NCBI GenBank assembly: GCA_030427685.1
Contig: JAUIBB010000005.1
Location: forward strand, 1-33,121
DNA: 33,121 nucleotides
Origin: Alphaproteobacteria bacterium
Lineage (GTDB): Bacteria > Pseudomonadota > Alphaproteobacteria > Rickettsiales > UBA3002
Direction of reading: 5' to 3'
The notes under the pieces were generated by a model. It was not told where the DNA came from. It worked only from the letters and a program-made list of their open reading frames with translations, and searched no databases. Below, piece after piece: positions 16,104 through 23,995 of the stretch. Position numbers and translations under genes: made by a program. The stretch's first letter is position 1, and the number at the start of each line of letters is the position of its first letter.

Positions 16104-17963
16104 TCACCGGGGCGGCTTTACGAGGAATAAGGCGGGGTTTGATCCCTTGATGCGCGGTGGATGGGTTCCTTCTGGTGGCATGTCATAGGGCACTGGTGTG
16201 AGCCATGGCGGCGGTGCTGCACCTTGTTGCAATTGTTGCAGGACACTCTCTTTTGCCGGATGCACTACCGGGCAGATAAGCAGCGCATCTACCTTGCGCA
16301 TGGCCAGATAGGCGCGCAGCAGGATAGGATAGGTAATGCGGTCTGCTTTCCAGATATAGCGAATCCCTGCCCCCTCACGGTGGTAGTTCGAGGCAATGAT
16401 GCGATGTGGCGTAAAGAAGAGCACATCACCGCCGAGATCAGTGGAGATAAACAAGGTCATCGGCTTGCCGTCACCCAGCGTGTTCAGCACGCCGCCGCGA
16501 ATCAATCGGCGCGCCGTTTGTTGGCAGGCATCAATTTTCCGTGATGCCTCCGTCTCGCGGGAGGGGGATTGCCATAACAGCAGGAGCGGCACCCCCACGA
16601 TCACCCCCAACAGCAAAAGCCGTCGCCATGCCTGCGCCATGGGCGCGTAGGTAATCAACCAGCGGGCTGGCCATGCGTCACGCATTGTGCGGTGCTCCGG
16701 CATCAGTAGGGCGGAGAGAAAGGGTGTCAGGGAAATAATCAACAGCGGCGCACAGTAATAATAAAAACGCTGCTGTGTAAGGTAGAGCCCGAAGGTCACT
16801 ACGATAAAATAGGTCAGCTGCAATACCTGATGGCGTGTGAGGATGGCGGCATCGCGCTGCCATGCCAGTGCAAGAAACGTGAGCGCCGCCATCGGCGTTA
16901 GCAGCATCGCCAATATATAGAGTGTCGGCTTCTGAAGGAGCGGTTGTGTTTCCACAATGCGCGGAAGGAAATGGCTGTAGATATAAGGATCAAGCCCCGT
17001 CAGTGGGCCATGCCACATCGCCGGATACAGCGAGAGCACTACGCCACCAACCAGTGTTATGGCCAGCATCGCTGCCTTGCCACGTGCAACGCATGTACGT
17101 AAGGGAAGGTAGAAGAGGGGCCATGTCGTCAACGCAACCCCACCCAGCATTATGGCATAGACAATCGAGATGGAGTCATAAACAGGGGTGAGCCACTCTC
17201 CCGGAGGACGCTCGATGAGTACGGCGATGACAGTGGTGATTGCGGTGCTGGTTGCCAGCAATGGCAGCGGTGCTGCATGCGTGCGGTCGCCACGCAGCCA
17301 GCACAGGCCATACCATCCGAAGATCGCAGCGATGAGTACCATTCCTTCGGGGCTGATCCAGAGCAGCAACCCCAGTAATGCGCCGTTGAGGCATGTTAGC
17401 CAGTGGCGCGGGGACGTATGGAGAATCCCCCCGAAGGCCCAGACAAAGACAACGGCGAGCATGGCATGGTGATCGGCATTGCCGATGCCGAAATAATTGC
17501 GGATTACCGGCATGGCGGCCACCAGCCCGGATGCAACCAACGGTGCAACCGGCAAAGGTGAAAGCAGGCGCGTCGCACGGTAAATTCCTAGCAACAGCAA
17601 CCCCATCCACACGATTGGGAGTAGCAATGCTGCGCGCATCAGCCTTAGGGACAGGTCTTCGGCCAGTGGCTGCAACTGGGACAACGCTGCAATTACTACA
17701 TCGAGAGGGCGCGTCCATGGGCTAACGGTGTCAAAAAATGGCGCACCACTGCGCGTCACCGCGTGGCTGTACCAGTCGCCGCTGGTGAGCAGGTCGCGCA
17801 CCAGGGTGAGGCGTAACCATGGGTCAGGGTCATTAGGGCCAATCAGGGTACCATAAGGTAATGCGCCAAGTGCATGCCAGTCCTGTACGAGCCGTACCAG
17901 CATTGGCAATAAAATCACCAGTAGGGCAGGGATGGCTAAGGGGATGCGCCGCAACCACTGCAT
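16104..17963 (-). CDS. STT3-like GT-C membrane glycosyltransferase
   Basis: 619 residues with about 11-13 hydrophobic segments followed by a C-terminal soluble part (about 465-619). Features recalling the STT3/PglB/AglB oligosaccharyltransferase group are an early DPDPW (45-49, DxD-like) after the first membrane segment, GNADHH (161-166), and HFLPRIVETQ (331-340), which could be the counterpart of the TIxE/SVSE loop. The C-terminal part has DLGGDVLFFTPHRIIASNYHREGAGI in the place where STT3 carries WWDYG, but that motif itself is absent. It is therefore a divergent GT-C enzyme using a lipid-linked sugar donor; protein glycosylation or polymer/lipid decoration are both possible. Its ATG overlaps the stop of the upstream GT2 gene (TAATG), indicating coupled translation and joint function. 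Confidence 0.7.
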   Translation of the reverse strand: MQWLRRIPLAIPALLVILLPMLVRLVQDWHALGALPYGTLIGPNDPDPWLRLTLVRDLLTSGDWYSHAVTRSGAPFFDTVSPWTRPLDVVIAALSQLQPLAEDLSLRLMRAALLLPIVWMGLLLLGIYRATRLLSPLPVAPLVASGLVAAMPVIRNYFGIGNADHHAMLAVVFVWAFGGILHTSPRHWLTCLNGALLGLLLWISPEGMVLIAAIFGWYGLCWLRGDRTHAAPLPLLATSTAITTVIAVLIERPPGEWLTPVYDSISIVYAIMLGGVALTTWPLFYLPLRTCVARGKAAMLAITLVGGVVLSLYPAMWHGPLTGLDPYIYSHFLPRIVETQPLLQKPTLYILAMLLTPMAALTFLALAWQRDAAILTRHQVLQLTYFIVVTFGLYLTQQRFYYYCAPLLIISLTPFLSALLMPEHRTMRDAWPARWLITYAPMAQAWRRLLLLGVIVGVPLLLLWQSPSRETEASRKIDACQQTARRLIRGGVLNTLGDGKPMTLFISTDLGGDVLFFTPHRIIASNYHREGAGIRYIWKADRITYPILLRAYLAMRKVDALLICPVVHPAKESVLQQLQQGAAPPPWLTPVPYDMPPEGTHPPRIKGSNPALFLVKPPR

Positions 17964-18892
17964 TAGCGCAGCCGGTTGGGAACCGTTAGGTAGCGCAGGT
18001 GGCGTGTCTCGCGATAGGCGCGCGCAACGCTATCGAGCACCAGCCCGGCAACCATGCTGACTGCGGCAATGAGCGCCAGTCCAGTGCAGAGAATGGCGGT
18101 CGGTTGGCGTGTGACCAGCCCGGTGGCGCGCCACTCCTCGATGATCGGAATGCCAAGCACAAGGCTCAACAGCGCGAACCCAACTGCCACCCAGCCAAAG
18201 AAGGCCAGTGGGCGGGATTCTTTAAAGAGCCGTAGGATAGTCATCAGGATGCGCAGACCATCACGATAGGTATGGAGTTTGCTGGTCGACCCTTCAGGCC
18301 GTACACCATAATGCATCGGAATTTCACGCACTGGGATGCGTTGTTCGAGGATAAAAATGGATAACTCGGTCTCAACGTCGAAGCGCTCGCTATGGGCGGG
18401 AAAGGATTTCACAAAGCGGCGTGAGAACGCGCGGTAGCCGGTAAAAATATCCTGTAGGCCACGCCCAAAAATGCGCCCAACGATCATGTTGAACAGTCGG
18501 TTTCCGAAGACATGCCCGGCGGGGAAGGCCTCGCGGCCACCATCGCGCGTGGCAATCACAGTATCTACTTCACCAGCCAGAATCGGTGCAATCAGTTCGC
18601 GCGCGCGGGTGGCATCATAGGTGGTGTCCGCATCGGCCATGACATACACGTCTGCCTCAATGTCCGCGAACATACGGCGCACGACATTGCCTTTTCCCTG
18701 TAGCTGAACCAGACGTACCGTTGCGCCAGCCTCGCGCGCAAGTGCGTCAGACCCGTCGGATGAATTATTGTCGAACACATAAACCTGTGCTTCTGGCAGG
18801 GCCTGCTGGAATTGCCGGATCACAGGTACAATAGTGGCCGCCTCATTATAGCAGGGCAGGAGCACAGCGATGGTAGGGGCAGCGTGAGACAT
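17963..18892 (-). CDS. GT2 family glycosyltransferase (DPM1/undecaprenyl-phosphate type)
   Basis: 309 residues. A GT-A fold N-terminal domain has VLLPCYNEAATI, NNSSDGSD, KGNVVRRMF and the metal/nucleotide-binding DAD at 87-89 (VMADADTTYD), then DIFTGYRAFSRRFV, ERFDVETEL and REIPMHYGVRPEGSTSKL. The C-terminus has two membrane segments (about 230-252 and 265-290). This arrangement fits enzymes that load a sugar onto a polyprenyl phosphate. The neighbouring GT-C protein would then use that carrier; the 1-nt stop/start overlap supports a two-step route. A TATAGC hexamer with an upstream TTGCCA (16-bp spacing) lies just ahead of the ATG, suggesting a very short leader. Confidence 0.88.
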   Translation of the reverse strand: MSHAAPTIAVLLPCYNEAATIVPVIRQFQQALPEAQVYVFDNNSSDGSDALAREAGATVRLVQLQGKGNVVRRMFADIEADVYVMADADTTYDATRARELIAPILAGEVDTVIATRDGGREAFPAGHVFGNRLFNMIVGRIFGRGLQDIFTGYRAFSRRFVKSFPAHSERFDVETELSIFILEQRIPVREIPMHYGVRPEGSTSKLHTYRDGLRILMTILRLFKESRPLAFFGWVAVGFALLSLVLGIPIIEEWRATGLVTRQPTAILCTGLALIAAVSMVAGLVLDSVARAYRETRHLRYLTVPNRLR

Positions 18893-18901
18893 AGGTTAGC
18901 T

Positions 18902-18930
18902 ATAACCGCCTGCGAATCATTGGCAAGTGG
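18902..18930 (-). promoter_or_regulatory. Promoter candidate directly ahead of the GT2 gene
   Basis: Minus strand: TTGCCA, 16 bp, TATAGC (5/6 and 4/6). The -10 hexamer ends about 8 nt before the ATG at 18892 and there is no SD between, so the message could be leaderless or nearly so. Coordinates are accurate to a few bases. Sequence match only. Confidence 0.35.
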
Positions 18931-18940
18931 ATTCCCATCA

Positions 18941-18949
18941 GGGGAGGGG
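18941..18949 (+). promoter_or_regulatory. Strong ribosome binding site that sets the udg start
   Basis: GGGGAGGGG lies 4 nt ahead of a GTG (18954) and 7 nt ahead of a TTG (18957), both in the udg frame. It argues against the track's GTG at 18927, which lies upstream of the SD. Confidence 0.55.
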
Positions 18950-18953
18950 TACT

Positions 18954-19643
18954 GTGTTGCTTGCGCTTGACGCTGTGCTGCGGCATAAGCATCGGATGGT
19001 TACTCTAGCGCCCAGTGATTGCTCTCTCTGCCCACGGCTTGTTGCATTCCGTGAGGCAAATTGCGTGGCGCACCCATCGTTTTATAATGGTGCGGTGCCT
19101 TCGTTCGGATCGCTGGATGCGCAGCTGCTGGTGGTGGGGCTCGCTCCAGGGCTAAAAGGGGCGAATGCAACCGGCCGCCCCTTCACTGGCGATTATGCCG
19201 GGCTGGTGCTCTACGAGGCGCTGGCAAAAACAGGGTTTGCGCAAGGCAACTATCAGGCGCGTCCAGACGATGGGTTTACCTTGGTGAATACGCGGATTAC
19301 CAATGCAGTGCGATGCGTTCCCCCGGCGAACAAGCCCACCCCGCAGGAAGAAAAGACCTGCAACCAGTTCCTGATTCGCGAGCTGGCTGCTATGCCACGG
19401 CTAAAGGTCATTCTTTCCCTCGGGGCAACCTCGCATAACGCCGTGCTGCGTACCCTGAAAGTGAAGGCCAAAGACTATCCATTTGGCCATGATCGGCTGC
19501 ATCAGGTGAAGAGCCCCGTCTGGAGTGGGTTACTGGTCGATAGTTACCACACCTCGCGCTATAACATCCAAACCCGGCGGTTGACGCAGGCAATGTTCGA
19601 CGCTGTGGTGGCACGCATTCGCGAGCAGCTAGCCGCCAACTAA
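18954..19643 (+). CDS. Uracil-DNA glycosylase, Fe-S type (family 5/UdgB-like)
   Basis: Removes uracil and related deaminated bases from DNA to begin base excision repair. About 229 residues from the GTG at 18954, chosen because of the SD just upstream. Cysteines for a 4Fe-4S cluster are visible early (DCSLCPR, ANCVAHP) and in NAVRCVPP. Motif 1 reads VGLAPGLKGANATGRPFTGDYAG, as in family 5, where a Gly-Leu-Ala-Pro motif replaces the catalytic polar residue of other families. Motif 2 reads SYHTSRYNIQTRRLT (usually HPSRYN; here the Pro is Thr). It converges on the 19646 gene with 2 nt between stops. Confidence 0.88.
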   Translation: MLLALDAVLRHKHRMVTLAPSDCSLCPRLVAFREANCVAHPSFYNGAVPSFGSLDAQLLVVGLAPGLKGANATGRPFTGDYAGLVLYEALAKTGFAQGNYQARPDDGFTLVNTRITNAVRCVPPANKPTPQEEKTCNQFLIRELAAMPRLKVILSLGATSHNAVLRTLKVKAKDYPFGHDRLHQVKSPVWSGLLVDSYHTSRYNIQTRRLTQAMFDAVVARIREQLAAN

Positions 19644-19645
19644 AC

Positions 19646-20299
19646 TTAAAAGATGTTTTTGATGCTATCCAGCAGGCCGGGTGAATAGCCAAGGCCGCAG
19701 GCAGGGGTAGCATTCGGTTTCAGCTTGCACCAGGTTCCATTTCCCTGCTCGCAGGCAATGCCGGTGATGGTTTGCTCGATCGTGTGCACCTTGAGAACTT
19801 CGCTGAAATGACGGCAATGCACGCCGCTATTGTTGGTAAACACATCGCCCGCGCGGAGCGCTCCATTGATGTTATTGCTTGCCCAGCGATGCACCTCATC
19901 TTTGCCTAGATGGCTCATCGCCCAATAATAGTGCTGGCTGTAGGCACTGCGCTCGGCATCGTTCATGCTGGCATAAAGATCCGTAGCAAAGGCGCTATCG
20001 CCATCTTCACGTTTGAGTACGGGCTCGATCACTACGGCTGGCTGTGCCCCCCCCTGCAACGTGGTGGCCGGAGCAGGAGTAAGCTGAGGAAGACGGGCTG
20101 TTGTATCGCGCAATACGCCGTAAACCAGCACTATAATTACCAGCAGCGCACACAGGAAAATATTGCGTGTTAGTAGTCGAATCACAATACGTACGGGCAG
20201 CAGCACAAGGTTCAACGCTAGCCGCAACAGCCGAATTGGCAGAAAAAGAAGCGCAAAAGCCAGACCAATCAGGCTGGCAATAATAGAAAAAAGAATCAT
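19646..20299 (-). CDS. Membrane-anchored surface-antigen-like protein
   Basis: 217 residues. The N-terminal 65 residues are very hydrophobic with interspersed Arg (two or three segments, e.g. LLRLALNLVLLPVRIVIRLL and IFLCALLVIIVLVYGVL), followed by a Pro/Thr-rich linker and a periplasmic-type domain. The end of that domain reads NSGVHCRHFSEVLKV...GIACEQGNGTWCKL, which resembles the C-terminal part of the RT0821/Lpp0805 surface antigen family (CR.F ... G.AC...G.W). Such domains usually follow a lipoprotein signal; here a membrane anchor is used instead. Downstream of trpS on the same strand (44-nt gap), probably co-transcribed. The role is unknown. Confidence 0.7.
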   Translation of the reverse strand: MILFSIIASLIGLAFALLFLPIRLLRLALNLVLLPVRIVIRLLTRNIFLCALLVIIVLVYGVLRDTTARLPQLTPAPATTLQGGAQPAVVIEPVLKREDGDSAFATDLYASMNDAERSAYSQHYYWAMSHLGKDEVHRWASNNINGALRAGDVFTNNSGVHCRHFSEVLKVHTIEQTITGIACEQGNGTWCKLKPNATPACGLGYSPGLLDSIKNIF

Positions 20300-20343
20300 G
20301 CCCCAAGGTTAGCAAAGCAGGGACATTGTGGGTAGCGAATTTG

Positions 20344-21342
20344 TTATACCTGCAAAAACCCGACGCGCTTCATGACTTCCTGGTGGATCGGCGTGGCTAC
20401 GGCGCGCGCCTTTTCGGCCCCCTGCCTCAGGATGCCATCAAGATAGGCGCTATCATCCATCAATGCACGCATCTGGGCGGTGATGGGGGAGAGCTTCTCG
20501 ACGGCCAGATCTGCGAGGTCAGACTTAAAGCGCGAGGTCTGGGCGCTTGCATATTGCGCAGCCACGGCATCGATGGAGGTATCTGCCAGCGCCGCGTAAA
20601 TGGTGATGAGGTTGGCGACCTCGGGCCGCTGCTCGCTATCGTAGCTGACGCCCTCGATCGAGTCTGAGGTGGCTTTACGGATTTTTTTGGCAATGGTGTC
20701 GGCATCATCCGTCAGGGTAATACGTGAATAGTCTGATGGGTCGGATTTGCTCATTTTCTTTTTGCCATCGCGCAGTGACATCACGCGGGTTGCTTCACCC
20801 AGGATCAACGGCTCGGGCAGTGGAAAAAAGTCTTCGCCATAGGCTCGGTTGAATGCCCCCGCGATGTCGCGCGCGAGCTCAAGATGCTGCTTTTGGTCTT
20901 CCCCTACAGGCACATGGGTCGCGTGGTAACCAAGGATATCTGCAGCCATAAGCACCGGGTAAGAATAGAGGCCCAGCAAGGCACCTTCCTTATTTTTTCC
21001 GGCCTTGTCTTTAAACTGGGTCATGCGGCTCAGCCAGCCGAGCGGTGTATGGCAGGACAGGATCCACGCCAGTTCAGAATGCATGCTGACTGCAGATTGT
21101 GGAAAAATAACCGACTTTGCGGGATCAATGCCGCACGCAATATAGGCTGCTGCCGTTTCCCGCGTTTGGCTGGTGAGCGCTGCGGGCGCTTGCGGGGTTG
21201 CAATGGCATGCAGGTCGGCCAGCATGAAGAAACATTCATGCGTGTCCTGCATCGGCACCCAATTGCGGATTGCGCCCAGATAGTTACCTAAATGCGGGTC
21301 GCCCGTCGTGCGGACACCGGATAAAATGCGAGGCTTGGCCAT
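20344..21342 (-). CDS. trpS: Tryptophanyl-tRNA synthetase
   Basis: Class I aminoacyl-tRNA synthetase charging tRNA-Trp. 332 residues, the usual bacterial length. The HIGH-equivalent is DPHLGNY (about 15-21); the KMSKS loop is intact (196-200, KKKMSKSDPSDYSRI). HTPLGWLSRMTQFKDK and YPVLMAADILGYHATHVPVGEDQKQHLELARDIA are family hallmarks. SD GGGAG lies 8 nt before the ATG. First gene of a probable two-gene unit with the 19646 protein; divergent from the 21510 gene. Confidence 0.97.
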   Translation of the reverse strand: MAKPRILSGVRTTGDPHLGNYLGAIRNWVPMQDTHECFFMLADLHAIATPQAPAALTSQTRETAAAYIACGIDPAKSVIFPQSAVSMHSELAWILSCHTPLGWLSRMTQFKDKAGKNKEGALLGLYSYPVLMAADILGYHATHVPVGEDQKQHLELARDIAGAFNRAYGEDFFPLPEPLILGEATRVMSLRDGKKKMSKSDPSDYSRITLTDDADTIAKKIRKATSDSIEGVSYDSEQRPEVANLITIYAALADTSIDAVAAQYASAQTSRFKSDLADLAVEKLSPITAQMRALMDDSAYLDGILRQGAEKARAVATPIHQEVMKRVGFLQV

Positions 21343-21509
21343 GAAATGCTCCCTTTGCGCCGGTTTTAGCGAGCACCGGACCGCTTGTCACGCATTGTTG
21401 TAAGCCCTTGTTGCGCTGCGGTAAAGGCCGATAATTTCATGGAACTGTCATATTTCGGGCCGCAGGGTTTGTTAGAATAAACAGTCAATAAAAAGAAGAT
21501 GATGCAGGA

Positions 21510-22943
21510 ATGCAAAACGAGACAGCTCCATCGCCTGTCGGGATGACGCCCGTACCGGCCAGCCACAGCGAAGCGGAAACTACCCGCGCGCCAGAGCGCA
21601 CAGCTGCGCCTGCGCCAACCCAACAGCCAACGCCTGCTGCACCTGAAACGAAGTCGCCCGGCCCCGTCGCCAAATGGCTGGGCCGTAACCGCTGGTTCAC
21701 CAAGGAGCCGGTGAGCTATCTGGGCTATCAGGCGTTTCGCTCGACCATGGCGACGATCCCCTACGGCTTCGGCATGGCGACGGTGCTGCACCTGATGGGC
21801 ATGCTTGGCGTCAAAGGCCAGCGCATGGGGCTGACGGAAAAGGGCATCGAGGCGTTTAACAAAGGTGGCATCGGCGCGGTGGTCGAGGGGATCGGTGCGA
21901 TTAACGACGTCAAGTTTATCCCGGAACTGCACAAGGCCGGACGCGCCGGTGAGGTAGGTCGCAACATCATGCGGCTGGCCAATTCGCCGCTGACGCCTGC
22001 CTTACAGACCGCTGTTTCCTTTACCATGTTCCGGTTTGTCGGCGGTCTCGTGAAGACCGTTCGCGACAAGGTGATGAACGATAAAAACACGCCCGACGAT
22101 ACCCACCGCGAAGTGGCAAACGCCGGAAACACGATTAAAGAAACCGCCAAGAAAAACTGGAAGGCCGAGTATACCGGAACGGTCTGGGCCGCCTTAACCC
22201 TTGGCTTTATGAATGCGTTGTTCAAGCCGTCTGAACCTTATGCGCGTAAAGTGCTGGCCGAGGGCGGTGCAGAAAAAACCGTCGATGCGGTAAAACGCGT
22301 CTTGGGAAAATCTTCCAAGCTACTCCAGAACTGCGCGCTATGGGCTGTTTCCTATAGCGCCTTCTTCGAGGTGGATGAGCGGATACAAAAAGACGTCAAG
22401 CTGCGCGAGGGAACATGGAAAGGGCACAGCAACAGCCTGTTGCCCAAACCCGACGTAACCGTTGGTACCCCACCTAAGAAAGATGAAAACGGCAAGCCGC
22501 TGCCCGAAGACCAGCAGGCACCGAAGCCCAAATACGCCGCGTTTACCGAGGATCCGAGTATTGGCCGCGTGGTCTTCCGTCGCCTGCTGCCGGTTGCGGT
22601 GGGGATCAGCGCCTACGCGGCGCTCAAGCGCGTAGGCTATGTCATGGCCGGCGGGTCGATGCAGCCGGTGACCGACGCCGTGATGAAAAAAGGACTGGCA
22701 GAAAATATCAAACATTGGGGAACGAACGCATGGCGCGAGGGTGCCGCGACCGCCACCTTCTTTGCGCTCTGGATGACGGCGGACACCTGGGGCGTGATGT
22801 ACGATAAATTCTTCAACCATCTGCAAAACAAAGACAACGCCAAGCCGCTGAATGAGCATCAGCAACAAAAATATGAAGACCTGCTAACTCGCGTAAACGC
22901 CAAAGAGCAACAGGTCGGCCGTGGCGCTGCCGCGACTTCCTAG
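21510..22943 (+). CDS. Unknown 477-residue protein with disordered N-terminus
   Basis: Not recognised. Residues 1-52 are Pro/Ala/Thr-rich and probably disordered (PAPTQQPTPAAPETKSP), with no signal peptide. The rest alternates basic, polar stretches with moderately hydrophobic, Gly/Ala-rich segments (near 80-100, 165-185, 225-245, 285-300, 370-395 and 415-435), which could be several membrane passes or amphipathic helices. A faint two-fold similarity (FRSTMATIPYGFGMATVLHLMG versus FRRLLPVAVGISAYAALKRVG) hints at internal duplication. A Lys/Pro-rich loop (TPPKKDENGKPLPEDQQAPKPK) separates the halves. Purine-rich AAAAGAAG lies upstream of the ATG. GC and codon choice are higher than in most of the window but like hemB, which starts 21 nt downstream and is probably co-transcribed. 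Confidence 0.75.
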   Translation: MQNETAPSPVGMTPVPASHSEAETTRAPERTAAPAPTQQPTPAAPETKSPGPVAKWLGRNRWFTKEPVSYLGYQAFRSTMATIPYGFGMATVLHLMGMLGVKGQRMGLTEKGIEAFNKGGIGAVVEGIGAINDVKFIPELHKAGRAGEVGRNIMRLANSPLTPALQTAVSFTMFRFVGGLVKTVRDKVMNDKNTPDDTHREVANAGNTIKETAKKNWKAEYTGTVWAALTLGFMNALFKPSEPYARKVLAEGGAEKTVDAVKRVLGKSSKLLQNCALWAVSYSAFFEVDERIQKDVKLREGTWKGHSNSLLPKPDVTVGTPPKKDENGKPLPEDQQAPKPKYAAFTEDPSIGRVVFRRLLPVAVGISAYAALKRVGYVMAGGSMQPVTDAVMKKGLAENIKHWGTNAWREGAATATFFALWMTADTWGVMYDKFFNHLQNKDNAKPLNEHQQQKYEDLLTRVNAKEQQVGRGAAATS

Positions 22944-22964
22944 ACAATCCCGTCATCTGGCGGT

Positions 22965-23978
22965 ATGACACCGCGCATGAGCTATACTCCGTTGGATTTA
23001 CCCGTTCGTCCCCGCCGCTTGCGCCGTGCGCCATGGCTGCGCGCGCTGGTCGCTGAAACCACGCTACGTGCGGAAGATTTGATCTGGCCGCTGTTCGTGC
23101 AGGAAGGCGAGGGGCTGGTGACGCCCGTCGACGGCCTGCCGGGCGTGAACCGCCTGAGCATTGACGCGCTGGTAGATGCTGCGCGCGAGGCGGCGGCATT
23201 GGGCATCCCGGCCATCGCGCTGTTTCCGGTTACGCCGCCGGAAAAGAAAACCGACGATGGGCGCGAAGCCCTCAACGCCGACAACCTCGTCTGCCGTGCG
23301 ATCCGCGCGGTGAAGCAGGCGGTGCCGGAAATCGGCATCGTGGCCGATGTCGCGCTCGACCCCTACACCACCCACGGCCATGACGGCGTGCTGGGTGCGG
23401 ATGGCGACGTGGCGAACGACACAACCGTGGCCGTGCTGTGCAAGCAGGCGGTGACGCTGGCGCAGGCAGGCTGCGATATCGTCGCGCCATCGGACATGAT
23501 GGACGGGCGGGTGGGCGAAATCCGCACCGCGCTGGATGACGCGGGGCATGAGCAGATTGCGATTCTTTCCTACGCGGCGAAATATGCCTCGGCGTTTTAT
23601 GGCCCGTTCCGCGCGGCGGTGGGGTCGAAGAACAACCTCGGCAAGGCCGATAAACGCACCTATCAAATGAACCCTGCCAACCGGATTGAAGCCGTGCGCG
23701 AAGCATCGCTCGACCTCGCGGAGGGGGCGGATATGCTGATGGTCAAACCGGCGACGCTTTATCTCGATATCATTTCGGACGTAGCACAGGCAAGCGACGT
23801 GCCGGTATTCGCCTACCATGTCAGCGGTGAATACGCGATGCTCAAAGCCGCTGTGGCTGCCGGAATGCTGGAAGAAAAGTCCGCCACGCTCGAGACCCTG
23901 CTGGCGATCAAGCGCGCCGGGGCGAGCGCAATCCTAACCTACGCTGCGCGTGACGTGGCACAATGGTTGAAGGAATAA
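22965..23978 (+). CDS. hemB: Delta-aminolevulinic acid dehydratase (porphobilinogen synthase), non-zinc active site
   Basis: Condenses two 5-aminolevulinate molecules to porphobilinogen in tetrapyrrole (haem) synthesis. 337 residues. Schiff-base Lys are at about 206 (LSYAAKYASAFYGPFR) and 261 (MLMVKPATLYLDI). The metal segment reads DVALDPYTTHGHDG: the three zinc-binding Cys of animal-type enzymes (DVCLCxYTxHGHCG) are Ala/Asp/Asp, as in the Mg-dependent alphaproteobacterial class. ATG at 22965 (MTPRMSYTPLDL); a second ATG four codons later is also possible. Very GC-rich locally. Follows the 477-residue orphan by 21 nt and converges on the BMP gene. Confidence 0.96.
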   Translation: MTPRMSYTPLDLPVRPRRLRRAPWLRALVAETTLRAEDLIWPLFVQEGEGLVTPVDGLPGVNRLSIDALVDAAREAAALGIPAIALFPVTPPEKKTDDGREALNADNLVCRAIRAVKQAVPEIGIVADVALDPYTTHGHDGVLGADGDVANDTTVAVLCKQAVTLAQAGCDIVAPSDMMDGRVGEIRTALDDAGHEQIAILSYAAKYASAFYGPFRAAVGSKNNLGKADKRTYQMNPANRIEAVREASLDLAEGADMLMVKPATLYLDIISDVAQASDVPVFAYHVSGEYAMLKAAVAAGMLEEKSATLETLLAIKRAGASAILTYAARDVAQWLKE

Positions 23979-23986
23979 GGCCTTAT
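23975..23986. other. Perfect 12-bp palindrome at the hemB stop
   Basis: ATAAGGCCTTAT overlaps the hemB stop codon and lies in the short gap before the convergent BMP gene. It is symmetrical, so it could form a tiny hairpin on either transcript, but there is no T-run and no loop. Possibly chance. Confidence 0.25.
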
Positions 23987-23995
23987 AAGTGACGG

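Noticed and set aside
21366-21932. Minus-strand 188-aa ORF at the start of the 477-aa gene
   Set aside because: No start context, Arg/His-rich shadow composition, and it would overlap both the intergenic promoter area and a well-formed plus-strand gene.
23064-23819. Minus-strand 251-aa ORF opposite hemB
   Set aside because: High-GC genes commonly leave long open antisense frames; His/Arg-rich, no family features.
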